Part shown: positions 25,854 through 33,310 of the stretch, one piece after another
Layout of the letters: the number at the start of each line of letters is the position of its first letter
How positions within the stretch are numbered: position 1 is the stretch's first letter
Origin: Methylobacter sp.
GTDB taxonomy: Bacteria > Pseudomonadota > Gammaproteobacteria > Methylococcales > Methylomonadaceae
Direction: 5' to 3'
Assembly: GCA_030699385.1 (NCBI GenBank)
Contig: JAUYMY010000076.1
Coordinates: 1-54,809 of the forward strand
Length of the DNA stretch: 54,809 nt
Translations under genes and position numbers: made by a program
Notes under the pieces: model-generated
What the model saw: the letters and a program-made list of their open reading frames with translations, nothing else
Told to the model about the DNA's origin: nothing
Databases searched by the model: none

Positions 25854-25893
25854 TAGTTCTGATTAGTACAATTATTTGTTCTAATCAGAACTA
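25854..25893. promoter_or_regulatory. Long palindrome, candidate MarR operator
   Basis: A 40-bp imperfect palindrome: arms TAGTTCTGATTAGTACAA (25854-25871) and TTGTTCTAATCAGAACTA (25876-25893) differ at one position, and the outer 13 bp are perfect. It lies between the leftward secreted-protein gene and the rightward MarR gene, about 110 and 140 bases from the two starts. MarR dimers bind such palindromes in divergent promoters, so this probably controls both genes. Seen directly; the regulator assignment is inference. The rest of 25743-26035 shows no gene. Confidence 0.75.
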
Positions 25894-26035
25894 TTTTGTA
25901 TCGGCACGATAATAGCGATCCCGGCAAGAGGGAACATTGGCGGCATCAAACTACGCTGGAACCATTAAAAATCTTGAGGTTAAGGTGAGTCAGGGTTATG
26001 ATTTGGTACTAACTAAAACAATTAATAAGGGCAAT

Positions 26036-26512
26036 ATGACTTCCACTTCAACCTTCCCAACCGTACTGCGCGAACTCTTGCGGACGCATCAAGCGTTTTT
26101 AGCCTATGCCGCCAGCCATGTTCACACGCTGGATCTGACGCTGCCGCAATTCGACATCATCATTACCTTAGGCGACACGCCCGGCATGAGCTTTAAAAAT
26201 CTGGGCGAGAAAACTTTAATTACCAAGGGCACGTTAACCGGTGTCATCAGCCGTCTGGAAGATAAGGGTCTGGTGCAGCGGGTTGCTTCAGAAACGGATG
26301 GCCGCAGTCAGATTGTGCGGCTGAGCGCTGCGGGCGAGGCCTTGTATCAACGCACTTATCCCGAGCATCTGGTGTTTATTAACCGAATATTTACCGATTA
26401 TGCCCCGGAAGAGGTAGAGAATCTCGAAGCCGCTCTATTGCGTTTACAGCAAACGGTCAGCGCATTGCGTAGTGAAGGAAACGGAAAGCCGGCTGATGAA
26501 GCCGATGAATAA
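26036..26512 (+). CDS. MarR-family transcriptional regulator
   Basis: Winged-helix repressor of 158 residues. It has the MarR plan: N-terminal dimer helix (PTVLRELLRTHQAFLAY), recognition helix in LITKGTLTGVISRLEDKGLV (about 60-79), and the wing turn ASETDGRSQIVRLSAAGEAL (83-102), with the conserved D-x-R. The frame extends upstream to a TTG at 25937, but the ATG at 26036 has the better ribosome site (TAAGGG) and a normal family N-terminus. Ligand unknown; a lone cysteine-based redox switch is not evident as no cysteine is present. Confidence 0.92.
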   Translation: MTSTSTFPTVLRELLRTHQAFLAYAASHVHTLDLTLPQFDIIITLGDTPGMSFKNLGEKTLITKGTLTGVISRLEDKGLVQRVASETDGRSQIVRLSAAGEALYQRTYPEHLVFINRIFTDYAPEEVENLEAALLRLQQTVSALRSEGNGKPADEADE

Positions 26513-26669
26513 GCCTTAATCTCAAATAGATAGCCCTTGCAGTTTTGTTAGCATGGGGTGCAGGCAAGTTTGAATGATTGTGCCTTTCGTAACCTCGTGC
26601 CAATAATCTATTACATAACACCGGTCGAATTGGTTAAAATACAGAAAAATTTTTGGATTAGTTATTTAC

Positions 26670-27281
26670 GTGAAGCCACAATTAGAAAACTTGGTACAAA
26701 CACCGATTCCGACCAAACACGGCGAATTTATTCTGCATTATTACAGCAACAGCCTTGATGATAAGGAGCATGTTGCCTTGGTTAAAGGCGCTGTTGCCGG
26801 CCAAGAAAAGGTGCCGGTACGCATTCATTCCGAGTGCTTTACCGGCGATGTGTTAGGTTCAAGGCGTTGCGATTGCGGCGAACAACTGGATATGGCGCTG
26901 CAAATTATTGCTAAGGCCGGTTTCGGCGTATTGATTTATTTGCGTCAGGAAGGGCGGGGCATCGGTTTATTGAAAAAGCTCCAGGCTTATAATTTGCAAG
27001 ATCAGGGCATGGATACCGTAGACGCCAACATCCATTTAGGTCATCTCGCCGACGAAAGGGAATACAGCATTGCCGCGCTGATGTTGGAAAATCTGAATAT
27101 AAAATCGATAGAATTGATTACCAACAATCCCAAGAAAATAGAAGAGCTGAAAGCACTCGGCATCAACGTCGCCGGCCGCATTCCAGTCGAATCCGTGGCT
27201 CATGATGACAATGTCGGCTATTTAAAAACCAAAGCAAAAAAAATGGCGCACATGCTGTTTGAGAGCAAAAAAGACTTTTGA
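26670..27281 (+). CDS. ribA: GTP cyclohydrolase II
   Basis: First enzyme of riboflavin synthesis; opens GTP, releasing formate and pyrophosphate. The 203-residue protein matches monofunctional RibA (E. coli 196). The zinc site is C56, C67 and C69 in HSECFTGDVLGSRRCDCG (53-70); YLRQEGRGIGLL (about 90-101) and the LITNNPKK block near residue 150 complete the family pattern. No other start exists between the upstream stop at 26616 and this GTG, which has no clear ribosome site. No FMN riboswitch was recognised in 26513-26669. Confidence 0.95.
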   Translation: MKPQLENLVQTPIPTKHGEFILHYYSNSLDDKEHVALVKGAVAGQEKVPVRIHSECFTGDVLGSRRCDCGEQLDMALQIIAKAGFGVLIYLRQEGRGIGLLKKLQAYNLQDQGMDTVDANIHLGHLADEREYSIAALMLENLNIKSIELITNNPKKIEELKALGINVAGRIPVESVAHDDNVGYLKTKAKKMAHMLFESKKDF

Positions 27282-27305
27282 AAGCCCAGCGGGGTTTTAG
27301 CTATT

Positions 27306-27337
27306 AGCCGGGGGTTGCGCAAAGCGACACCCCGGCT
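27306..27337. terminator. Hairpin after ribA
   Basis: An 8-bp stem, AGCCGGGG (27306-27313) with CCCCGGCT (27330-27337), lies 24 bases after ribA. There is no T tract, so it may be a protective or weakly terminating structure. Confidence 0.4.
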
Positions 27338-27352
27338 TGGCGCATTGAATTA

Positions 27353-27559
27353 GTTGATTTCTAATAAAAAATGTCCCTGATAGTCGAAAGCTGTAGAAAA
27401 ACAGAGTCCACGAAAATCACGAAAGCCACGAAAAAAAAGCAGTCAGAATAATAGCTTTGTTTATTTTCGTATCGCCTGGAAATGCCTACTTTTGGCCTTT
27501 CGTGCTTTTTGTGTTTTTCGTGGACAATTATTTGGGGCTGTTTTTTTCAGGAAATCGCT
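27353..27559. repeat. Long dispersed repeat, copy 1
   Basis: About 200 bases with no gene, running from GTTGATTTC to GGAAATCGC, whose ends are roughly inverted copies. Inside, TCCACGAAAATCACGAAAGC and TTTTTCGTGGA form a long imperfect hairpin. It shares most of its sequence with copy 2 (30594-30770) and its left end with copy 3 (33176-33310). It ends exactly at the stop codon of leftward tusC and separates it from rightward ribA. Confidence 0.75.
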
Positions 27560-27916
27560 TTACCCGGAAAATACCCTATCAAAATCTTGCATCAATCCGG
27601 CAATGTCTCGGCGGCACAAGGTCTGCAGTGGCAAGCACAAATCGTCAACCGTTAAACCGCGTTCCTGCAACGACTCCATTTCGACGTAAATATCGTTTAC
27701 ATCGTAGATTTCCAGCGCTTTAAAAATAGCCGCCGTATCTTTCATGCCGGCACAGTCAGGATTTTGGCCGTTTTTCAGCTGAAATACCGCATCGTCCAGC
27801 AACAACAGGCTGACGTGCTGATCGAACGCGGCAGTAGTCAAAATAATATCCAACAGCTCCTGAACGTATGCACCGCTGTGCGGCGGTTTGCGCAGCACAA
27901 ATAAATAACGTTTCAT
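27560..27916 (-). CDS. tusC: Sulfur-relay protein TusC (DsrF-like)
   Basis: A 118-residue DsrE/F/H superfamily protein matching TusC, part of the TusBCD complex that carries persulfide sulfur to TusE and MnmA for 2-thiouridine in tRNA. It begins with the family strand YLFVLRKPPHSG and has a helix-rich middle with DDAVFQLKNGQNPD. The partner tusD lies four bases upstream. A tusB gene normally follows tusC, but here the next sequence is a non-coding repeat. In sulfur oxidisers the DsrEFH complex is related; the TusD pattern favours Tus. Confidence 0.88.
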   Translation of the reverse strand: MKRYLFVLRKPPHSGAYVQELLDIILTTAAFDQHVSLLLLDDAVFQLKNGQNPDCAGMKDTAAIFKALEIYDVNDIYVEMESLQERGLTVDDLCLPLQTLCRRDIAGLMQDFDRVFSG

Positions 27917-27920
27917 TTCA

Positions 27921-28310
27921 TCACCCGAACACGATAAAGCGGTCGGCTTCCAAGGTCGCCTCGACCCACTGCCCTAAACCGGAAATACGAAAGCCCTCGG
28001 CCAAATCATTATCCTGCTTGCCCTGCCGCTTGCCCTCATCGCCATGCAGCAAACCGCGCCGTTGTGCAGCGGAAATGCACACCACTAAATCAAGCTGATG
28101 CAGTCGTGCCAACGCACTCCATTGCGCGGTGAACTGCAGTTCATCATCCGGTGGCGTGGCGTATTTGAATGCATGGTAAACGCCGTCGTAGTAGAAAAAT
28201 ACCCGGAATATTTCATGTCCTTGAGACAAGGCCGCTTTGATAAACTGATAGGCGCTGTAGCCGGCATTCGATTGATACGGGCTGGCGTTAATTTGAATGG
28301 CGAATTTCAT
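27921..28310 (-). CDS. tusD: Sulfurtransferase TusD (DsrE-like)
   Basis: The catalytic member of the TusBCD relay, 129 residues as in E. coli. The persulfide cysteine is C78 in LDLVVCISAAQRRGL (73-87), the exact TusD context. It begins with KFAIQINASPYQSNAGYSAY, the usual nucleotide-fold start. It is followed by tusC on the same strand. With the missing tusB it may work as a TusCD pair or use a TusB encoded elsewhere. Confidence 0.92.
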   Translation of the reverse strand: MKFAIQINASPYQSNAGYSAYQFIKAALSQGHEIFRVFFYYDGVYHAFKYATPPDDELQFTAQWSALARLHQLDLVVCISAAQRRGLLHGDEGKRQGKQDNDLAEGFRISGLGQWVEATLEADRFIVFG

Positions 28311-28382
28311 TGGACTAAAAATTCTCGATTAATGTTGAAATTTTATGCCGCTGCGAGGGAAGGGAGAATGATTTTTACAGCG

Positions 28383-28619
28383 CTATTTGTTGGCTAAACA
28401 ATAATTGGAGCCGCTGGAGCTGTAACCTCGGGGGCAACTCGTACCTTGTTTGGCTATCGCGGCTCGGCTATTGCTGTTAGATGCCAAGCAATAATTACGG
28501 CCGCTTGAGCTATAGCCACTCGGACAGCTGCCATTAAGCTTTTCCAGCTGCTCCGGCAATGGTGCGGCGCTTACGCTGTAGCTCGTTATCATGGCGATCA
28601 ATAAAATCGATTTTTTCAT
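28383..28619 (-). CDS. Small exported protein with duplicated cysteine motif
   Basis: A 78-residue protein with a signal peptide (ILLIAMITSYSVSA, cleavage near residue 18). The mature part holds two copies of one motif, SCPSGYSSSGRNYCLA (31-46) and SCPRGYSSSGSNYCLA (61-76), each with two cysteines ten residues apart, likely forming disulfides outside the cytoplasm. Function unknown. It is a single gene, flanked by tusD on one side and a membrane-protein gene on the other. Confidence 0.8.
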   Translation of the reverse strand: MKKSILLIAMITSYSVSAAPLPEQLEKLNGSCPSGYSSSGRNYCLASNSNSRAAIAKQGTSCPRGYSSSGSNYCLANK

Positions 28620-28709
28620 GCGCGCCTACCGACGGTAAAATAATAGGGGCTGCGCTAACGAACGACAAAAGTCGCCAATTTAGCGCAGGTTTTTTAAATC
28701 AGTAACCTT

Positions 28710-29075
28710 TTATTCGGCAACCGGCTTGTCGGCATTCAACGCATTCCAGCCGATGACGATTCTGTAGATTAGCAGTATCAGCGTTGAAATCAGAATAAAC
28801 ACGCCGATACCAAATTCAAAGGTCAAGCCGGACAAGGCCAGACCGGCTAAGGCTATCCATACCGTTTGAATCTGCCAATCAAAGTGGGATTCGAGCCATG
28901 TGCCTTGGGCATCATTGCGATTGAGGAAGTTGATAACGACGCCAATCAGCAACGGCAAGCCGGCAAAAGCGAAGGCTAATACCTGACATAAATATACAAT
29001 TGCGGTTAATCGCTTTAATGAGCGTAAGGTGTCATTATCCACATCATCAATGGGTTTGCTTGTCTCTTCATTCAT
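28710..29075 (-). CDS. DUF4870-like small membrane protein
   Basis: Predicted inner-membrane protein of 121 residues with three hydrophobic segments (LTAIVYLCQVLAFAFAGLPL, an IQTVWIALAGLALSGLTF region, and IGVFILISTLILLIYRIV). The middle block FLNRNDAQGTWLESHFDWQ is typical of a widespread uncharacterised membrane family. The frame extends to 29132, but the ATG at 29075 has a strong ribosome site (AGGTAGGTG) and gives a normal start. No functional partner is evident. Confidence 0.82.
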   Translation of the reverse strand: MNEETSKPIDDVDNDTLRSLKRLTAIVYLCQVLAFAFAGLPLLIGVVINFLNRNDAQGTWLESHFDWQIQTVWIALAGLALSGLTFEFGIGVFILISTLILLIYRIVIGWNALNADKPVAE

Positions 29076-29184
29076 TATGCACCTACCTGTTTTTACGATG
29101 GCAAACGCGAAGCTGCGCTGCCTCTCGGTCAAATAGTAAGCCTTATTGCCGGTAAATCAAACTGCAGCCAAACTTATTTTAAGC

Positions 29185-29659
29185 TCAAAATCCAAATTCA
29201 GACAGGCCGGGATGATCGTCGGGTCTTGGGCCTTGCGGCCAATGAAATTTGCGTTCGGTTTCGGCAATCGGCAAATCGTTAATGCTGGCATGACGTTGTT
29301 TCATCAAGCTATTTTTGTCGAATTCCCAATTCTCATTGCCGTAGGAGCGAAACCAGTTGCCGGCCGCATCGTGCCATTCATAGGCAAAGCGCACGGCAAT
29401 ACGCGCTTCGTGAAAGGCCGCAGAGCTCTTTAATTAGGCGGTAGTCGAGCTCCTTCGCCCATTTTTGTTGTAAAAATTGCACAATGCGTTCGCGACCGTT
29501 AAAAAATTCGGCGCGGTTACGCCATTGGCTGTCAACGCTGTACGCCAGCGCTATTTTTTCCGGGTCATGGGTATTCCAGGCATTTTCAGCGGCGCGTACT
29601 TTTTGCGCTGCAGTTTCGGCCGTAAAGGGCGGCAAGGGTGGGCGGGCAGATTCAGTCAT
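29185..29659 (-). pseudogene. Frameshifted DUF1348 / SnoaL-like protein
   Basis: Two abutting frames together encode a full DUF1348 protein of the NTF2/SnoaL-like fold. The first (29659 to about 29420) starts [20 protein letters not shown] and runs to LDYRLIKEL; the second (to 29185) continues [20 protein letters not shown] and ends [14 protein letters not shown]. One extra G (on the + strand) near 29420 splits them: removing it restores the expected [14 protein letters not shown] junction. No other damage is seen, so this is either a very recent mutation or a sequencing error. The family's function is unknown. Confidence 0.88.
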
Positions 29660-29712
29660 GGCTTATCCTCATTGAGTGTTAGTGACGCGTAAAATGTAGT
29701 AGCTACCGGCGT

Positions 29713-30522
29713 TCATTGCAATACAAATTTAAGTCCGATAATCATTAGAAGAAGCGCCAAAATCGGCCGTAAAAACCGTTCAGGAATTTTCGCGCTCAGA
29801 TGGCTACCCACCCAGATGCCGGGCAACGAGCCAATCAATAGGCTGATTAATAATACCAGATCGACATTACCCAGACTGAGATGACCCAAGCCTGCAACGG
29901 CGGTCAGCGGGATAGCGTGCGCTAAATCAGTGCCGACAATTTTCAGCGTGGTCATTTTAGGATAAAGAAATAACAGCGCAACCGTACCCAGCGCCCCAGC
30001 GCCTACCGAAGACAGTGTTACCAATACACCCAGCACCGCGCCAATCAGTACCGTGGCAGGGATTTGCAGATGTTTAAAACGCCCGGCATTTTCAGGATTA
30101 CTATGTTCATCATCAATAGGATTAAGCTTTGCGGCGCGGCTTAACAGTACACTGCGCACGATCAGCGAGGACGCTGTCAGCAGCAAGGCAACGCCCAGGG
30201 TAAAGGTAATCGCGCCCGAGGTTTCCTTGCCGATTGACGCCAAATGCCTCAGCGTAAACAAGGTTGCCAGGGCAAAGGGAATGCTGCCCAGCGCCAGCCA
30301 GCCAACGATTCGCCAATCGACCGAGCTGTGTTTGTTGTGATGCACCCAGACGCCGCCAGTCTTGGTGATGGCGGCGAACAGCAGGTCAGTTCCTACTGCG
30401 ACAGCGGGTTTAAAGCCGAACAGAAAAACCAGTAATGGCGTCATCAGCGAACCTCCGCCGACGCCGGTCAGTCCGACTAATATGCCCACGAAAAAGCCGG
30501 AAACCGTATATCCCCAATTCAT
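29713..30522 (-). CDS. TauE/SafE-family membrane permease
   Basis: Predicted inner-membrane exporter of sulfite, sulfoacetate or related anions; 269 residues with about eight hydrophobic segments in two halves. The first half starts GFFVGILVGLTGVGGGSLM (9-27), the second ATVLIGAVLGVLVTLSSVGAG, the two related glycine motifs of this family. A hydrophilic loop (about 128-152) separates the halves. The substrate is not readable from sequence. It appears to be a single gene, though its start lies only 248 bases before the next leftward operon's end, a gap filled by repeat copy 2. Confidence 0.9.
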   Translation of the reverse strand: MNWGYTVSGFFVGILVGLTGVGGGSLMTPLLVFLFGFKPAVAVGTDLLFAAITKTGGVWVHHNKHSSVDWRIVGWLALGSIPFALATLFTLRHLASIGKETSGAITFTLGVALLLTASSLIVRSVLLSRAAKLNPIDDEHSNPENAGRFKHLQIPATVLIGAVLGVLVTLSSVGAGALGTVALLFLYPKMTTLKIVGTDLAHAIPLTAVAGLGHLSLGNVDLVLLISLLIGSLPGIWVGSHLSAKIPERFLRPILALLLMIIGLKFVLQ

Positions 30523-30593
30523 AAAAAACTGCCCTTATTATCATGCGTTTAAAAAGCTGTGCATTATAACAGGCGGGTAGCGCTATTTTTTAA

Positions 30594-30770
30594 AGCTGTA
30601 GAAAAACAGAGTCCACGCTTATCACGAAAGACACGAAAAAAAGCAGTCAAAATAATGGCTTTGCTTATTTTCGTATCGCTTGGAGATGCCTGTTGTTGGC
30701 TTTTCGTGCTAAGCGTGGGCAATTATTTGAGGCTGTTTTTTTCAGGAAATCGCCTTAAATGGAAATCACC
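30594..30770. repeat. Long dispersed repeat, copy 2
   Basis: Highly similar to 27389-27559, with the same blocks GCTGTAGAAAAACAGAGTCC, TTATTTTCGTATCGC and GGCTGTTTTTTTCAGGAAAT. It lacks the left 35 bases of copy 1. As in copy 1, its right end touches the stop codon of a leftward gene (30771). No gene is encoded in 30523-30770. Confidence 0.78.
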
Positions 30771-31295
30771 TTATTCCGGCAAATTATTATCGGCGGCTAA
30801 GGTAAAACTACGCTCGTTACCATGAATGGAGACTTGGTATGTCCCGGCTGCCAAGCCATAAACATCAAGGGGTACAGTCAGGTTAAACGGCACTAAGGCT
30901 TGTGTGCAAACCGCGAAAGTTTGCAATTGCACCTGAGTGACAACCACTTCAAATAAATCAACGTTACGGTGGCGCACATTGATTGCACCTAAGCCATAGC
31001 AGCCGTTTGGAAAATAGCCTGAAACCTTTGCAAACACCTGCACCGGCTTACTGTCGACCACTAAAATTTCACTACTTTCAACGGTGGCTGGCTGGGCTTC
31101 GGTTACTGCCTGCAAATCCCAGCGCCCATCTTCAGCCAGCCTGAGGTGAGCGTTCTGATAGCGCCCGGCTTGGTCTTCGGTATCGACGCGAGGAATCGTC
31201 AACACCTGATTTTGAAATCGTGGCGCGTCCTCGGCAAAAGCCGCCGTTGCCAGCATAAAAACAGCAATACCCAATAAGCTTTGAGATATTTTCAT
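30771..31295 (-). CDS. Hypothetical exported protein
   Basis: A 174-residue secreted protein. The ATG at 31295 has an excellent ribosome site (GGGAGGG) and yields a signal peptide (LLGIAVFMLATAAFA, cleavage after about residue 21); the longer frame to 31355 overlaps the nfeD-type gene and is less likely. The mature part is beta-rich with two cysteines (C120 and C138 approximately) that could form a disulfide. No family is recognised. It follows the NfeD and SPFH genes on the same strand with a 16-base gap and may be part of their operon. Confidence 0.72.
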   Translation of the reverse strand: MKISQSLLGIAVFMLATAAFAEDAPRFQNQVLTIPRVDTEDQAGRYQNAHLRLAEDGRWDLQAVTEAQPATVESSEILVVDSKPVQVFAKVSGYFPNGCYGLGAINVRHRNVDLFEVVVTQVQLQTFAVCTQALVPFNLTVPLDVYGLAAGTYQVSIHGNERSFTLAADNNLPE

Positions 31296-31311
31296 TACAC
31301 CCTCCCGAAAA

Positions 31312-31755
31312 TCAGTCAACTTGTTCGACATCAAACACGGTGCCGCGCACCGCAATCACTTTTACTTTGGCGTTAATATCGCAATCTTCGCCGTGGACTT
31401 TCCAAATCGAATCATCGACTTTTATTTTACCTTCGCCATTTTCTATCGGCTTATACAGGCTAAAAGTCCGGCCGATGTATTGTTGCCCACGCTTGTTTAA
31501 CAAGGGATGGTCTGTCGTCACCGGATGTTTTTTGCCATAAAGCCGCCATAAGGTGATGGCGACAACAGACAACACGGAAAAGATCAGCACCTGCATTTCG
31601 ACATCCATTGACGGTATCAGCAACAACAGGCATCCGGTGACAAAGCTTGATGCTGCCAGCCACATAAAGAAAAAACCGGGGGCTAACAGCTCTACCACCA
31701 GCAGCATGAGAGCCAATTCCCACCAGTTCCAAAAGAAAATCTCTAGCTCAGCCAT
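31312..31755 (-). CDS. NfeD-family membrane protein
   Basis: A 147-residue short NfeD protein (without the protease half). Residues about 8-70 hold membrane helices (LALMLLVVELLAPGFFFMWL), and the C-terminal 65 residues form the OB-fold domain starting YIGRTFSLYKPIENGEGKIK. Such proteins pair with SPFH/stomatin proteins; the partner gene ends 11 bases upstream. Together they are thought to organise membrane microdomains or quality control. Confidence 0.93.
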   Translation of the reverse strand: MAELEIFFWNWWELALMLLVVELLAPGFFFMWLAASSFVTGCLLLLIPSMDVEMQVLIFSVLSVVAITLWRLYGKKHPVTTDHPLLNKRGQQYIGRTFSLYKPIENGEGKIKVDDSIWKVHGEDCDINAKVKVIAVRGTVFDVEQVD

Positions 31756-31766
31756 ATTAGTCTTTC

Positions 31767-32687
31767 CTAGTGCCCCGTGCGGGTATTAGTCAAGGCTTCT
31801 TTGGCCAGTTCGCCAATGCCGCCGATAGCGCCAATCACGCTGGAGGAATCCAACGGCATAAAAACCAGTTTGCTGTTGCTGGACGCGCCAATATCTTTCA
31901 GCGCTTCGATGTATTTTTGAGCGACAAAATAGTTGATGGCCTGAACATCACCTTTGCCGATCGCTTCCGACACCATCAGCGTCGCTCTGGCTTCCGCCTG
32001 CGCCAAACGTTCGCGGGCATCGGCATCGCGATAAGAGGCTTCTTTGCGGCCTTCGGCTTCCAAAATCGCCGCCTGTTGCGCGCCTTCTGCACGTAAAATT
32101 TCAGACTGCCTCAAACCTTCGGCCTCAAGAATCGACGCCCGTTTCAGCCGCTCGGCTTTCATTTGCCGGCCCATGGCTTCGACCAAATCCTTGGGCGGGG
32201 CGATGTCTTTTATTTCGATACGAGTGACTTTAATGCCCCAGGGCGTGGTGGCGTCATCGACAACCGACAATAGACGCGCATTGATGTCATCCCGGCGCGA
32301 CAGCAGTTCGTCCAAATCCATCGAGCCCATGACAGTACGGATATTGGTCATCACCAGATTCAATATCGCCCAACCCAGCTGGCTGACTTCATAGGCGGCC
32401 TTGGCCGCATCCATGACCTGATAAAACACCACGCCATCGACGGTCACCATCGCATTATCTTTGGTGATCACTTCCTGCGACGGCACGTCCATCACCTGTT
32501 CCATCATGATCATTTTGGTGCCGATGCGGTCGATAATCGGCACGATAATATTCAAGCCGGGCGTCAAGGTATTGGTATATTTACCAAAGCGCTCAACCGT
32601 GTATTCCTTGCCCTGAGGCACCGACTTGACGCTCATGAACACCATCAAGACCGCGAAAATCAACAATGCTAAAACAAAACCACCCAT
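31767..32687 (-). CDS. SPFH/Band 7 membrane protein (QmcA/stomatin-like)
   Basis: A 306-residue protein with one N-terminal membrane helix ([17 protein letters not shown]) followed by the SPFH domain ([19 protein letters not shown] at 23-41, [12 protein letters not shown]) and a coiled coil rich in alanine and glutamate (about 180-245). This matches the QmcA/YbbK group that assembles into membrane cages and partners with NfeD, encoded next. By family it influences membrane protein quality control. The gene starts the leftward set and is divergent from 32882. Confidence 0.94.
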   Translation of the reverse strand: MGGFVLALLIFAVLMVFMSVKSVPQGKEYTVERFGKYTNTLTPGLNIIVPIIDRIGTKMIMMEQVMDVPSQEVITKDNAMVTVDGVVFYQVMDAAKAAYEVSQLGWAILNLVMTNIRTVMGSMDLDELLSRRDDINARLLSVVDDATTPWGIKVTRIEIKDIAPPKDLVEAMGRQMKAERLKRASILEAEGLRQSEILRAEGAQQAAILEAEGRKEASYRDADARERLAQAEARATLMVSEAIGKGDVQAINYFVAQKYIEALKDIGASSNSKLVFMPLDSSSVIGAIGGIGELAKEALTNTRTGH

Positions 32688-32881
32688 ACAACCCCCTGTA
32701 TTTTTGGCACGGAATGCGCCAGACGTGAACCGCTAATAAATCCTGCGCTGTTAAATTGCTGCAAAACAATACAGGCTCCGACGCAGTAAAACCGTTAAAA
32801 TAAGATCACGGTATATTGCAAACTGCCGTGCAACTAATAATAATATAAATCTATTTAAATGTAAGTTAACGAGTAATTATA

Positions 32882-33175
32882 ATGCTGATAACCGCCGCTT
32901 TTCATACTGGAATTTGGACTTTGCTTTTTTTCATTGTCGGGATGATTAAGCCCAAATGGCCGTTGTTTTTTTTAAAAAAACCGGATCGGTTTTTGATTCT
33001 GATCATATCGACTATTTTGTTCATGGTGTCTGCCACGCTTTATGGCGAAGGCAACCGGCAAAGAGCCGCCGAGGAACAAACGGCTAAAGACGTTGCCGCC
33101 AAAATCGCTAAGCCTTCTGCCGTCATCGCGCCGGTACCTGAGATTCCCTCGACCCCAAGTTCACCGAAGCAATAA
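32882..33175 (+). CDS. Small membrane protein
   Basis: A 97-residue protein with two hydrophobic segments (FHTGIWTLLFFIVGMI and FLILIISTILFMVSATLYG), joined by a basic loop, then a soluble Ala/Pro-rich tail. No family is recognised. The ATG lies in an AT-rich stretch with weak ribosome site. It is divergent from the SPFH gene; 32688-32881 between them holds no gene. Repeat copy 3 begins immediately after its stop codon. Confidence 0.65.
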   Translation: MLITAAFHTGIWTLLFFIVGMIKPKWPLFFLKKPDRFLILIISTILFMVSATLYGEGNRQRAAEEQTAKDVAAKIAKPSAVIAPVPEIPSTPSSPKQ

Positions 33176-33310
33176 GTTGATTTCCAAGAAAGAATGTCCC
33201 CTGATCTGATGAATGCGGGCTGTAGACAAATAGAATCCACGAAAGGCACGAAAATTTCGTGTTTTTTCGTGCCTTTCATGGACAGTCTTCTTTTCAGAAA
33301 ATCACCTATC
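33176..33310. repeat. Long dispersed repeat, copy 3 (shorter variant)
   Basis: Shares the left end GTTGATTTC...AATGTCCC...CTGTAGA with copy 1 and the right end TTTTCAGAAAATCACC with copies 1 and 2, but its middle is a compact hairpin, GAAAGGCACGAAAATTTCGT with TTTTTTCGTGCCTTTC. It lies directly after the gene at 33175 and runs into the first codons of the open frame at 33259. Confidence 0.7.

Noticed and set aside
26513..26669. FMN riboswitch ahead of ribA
   Set aside because: None of the conserved stem-loop blocks of that riboswitch could be recognised in this stretch.
28710..29132. Longer form of the membrane protein starting at 29132
   Set aside because: The first 19 residues lack family similarity and the ATG at 29075 has a much stronger ribosome site.
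27353..33310. Possible CRISPR array from recurring CACGAAA blocks
   Set aside because: The units are not evenly spaced, spacers are absent and no cas genes are present; they are dispersed repeats.
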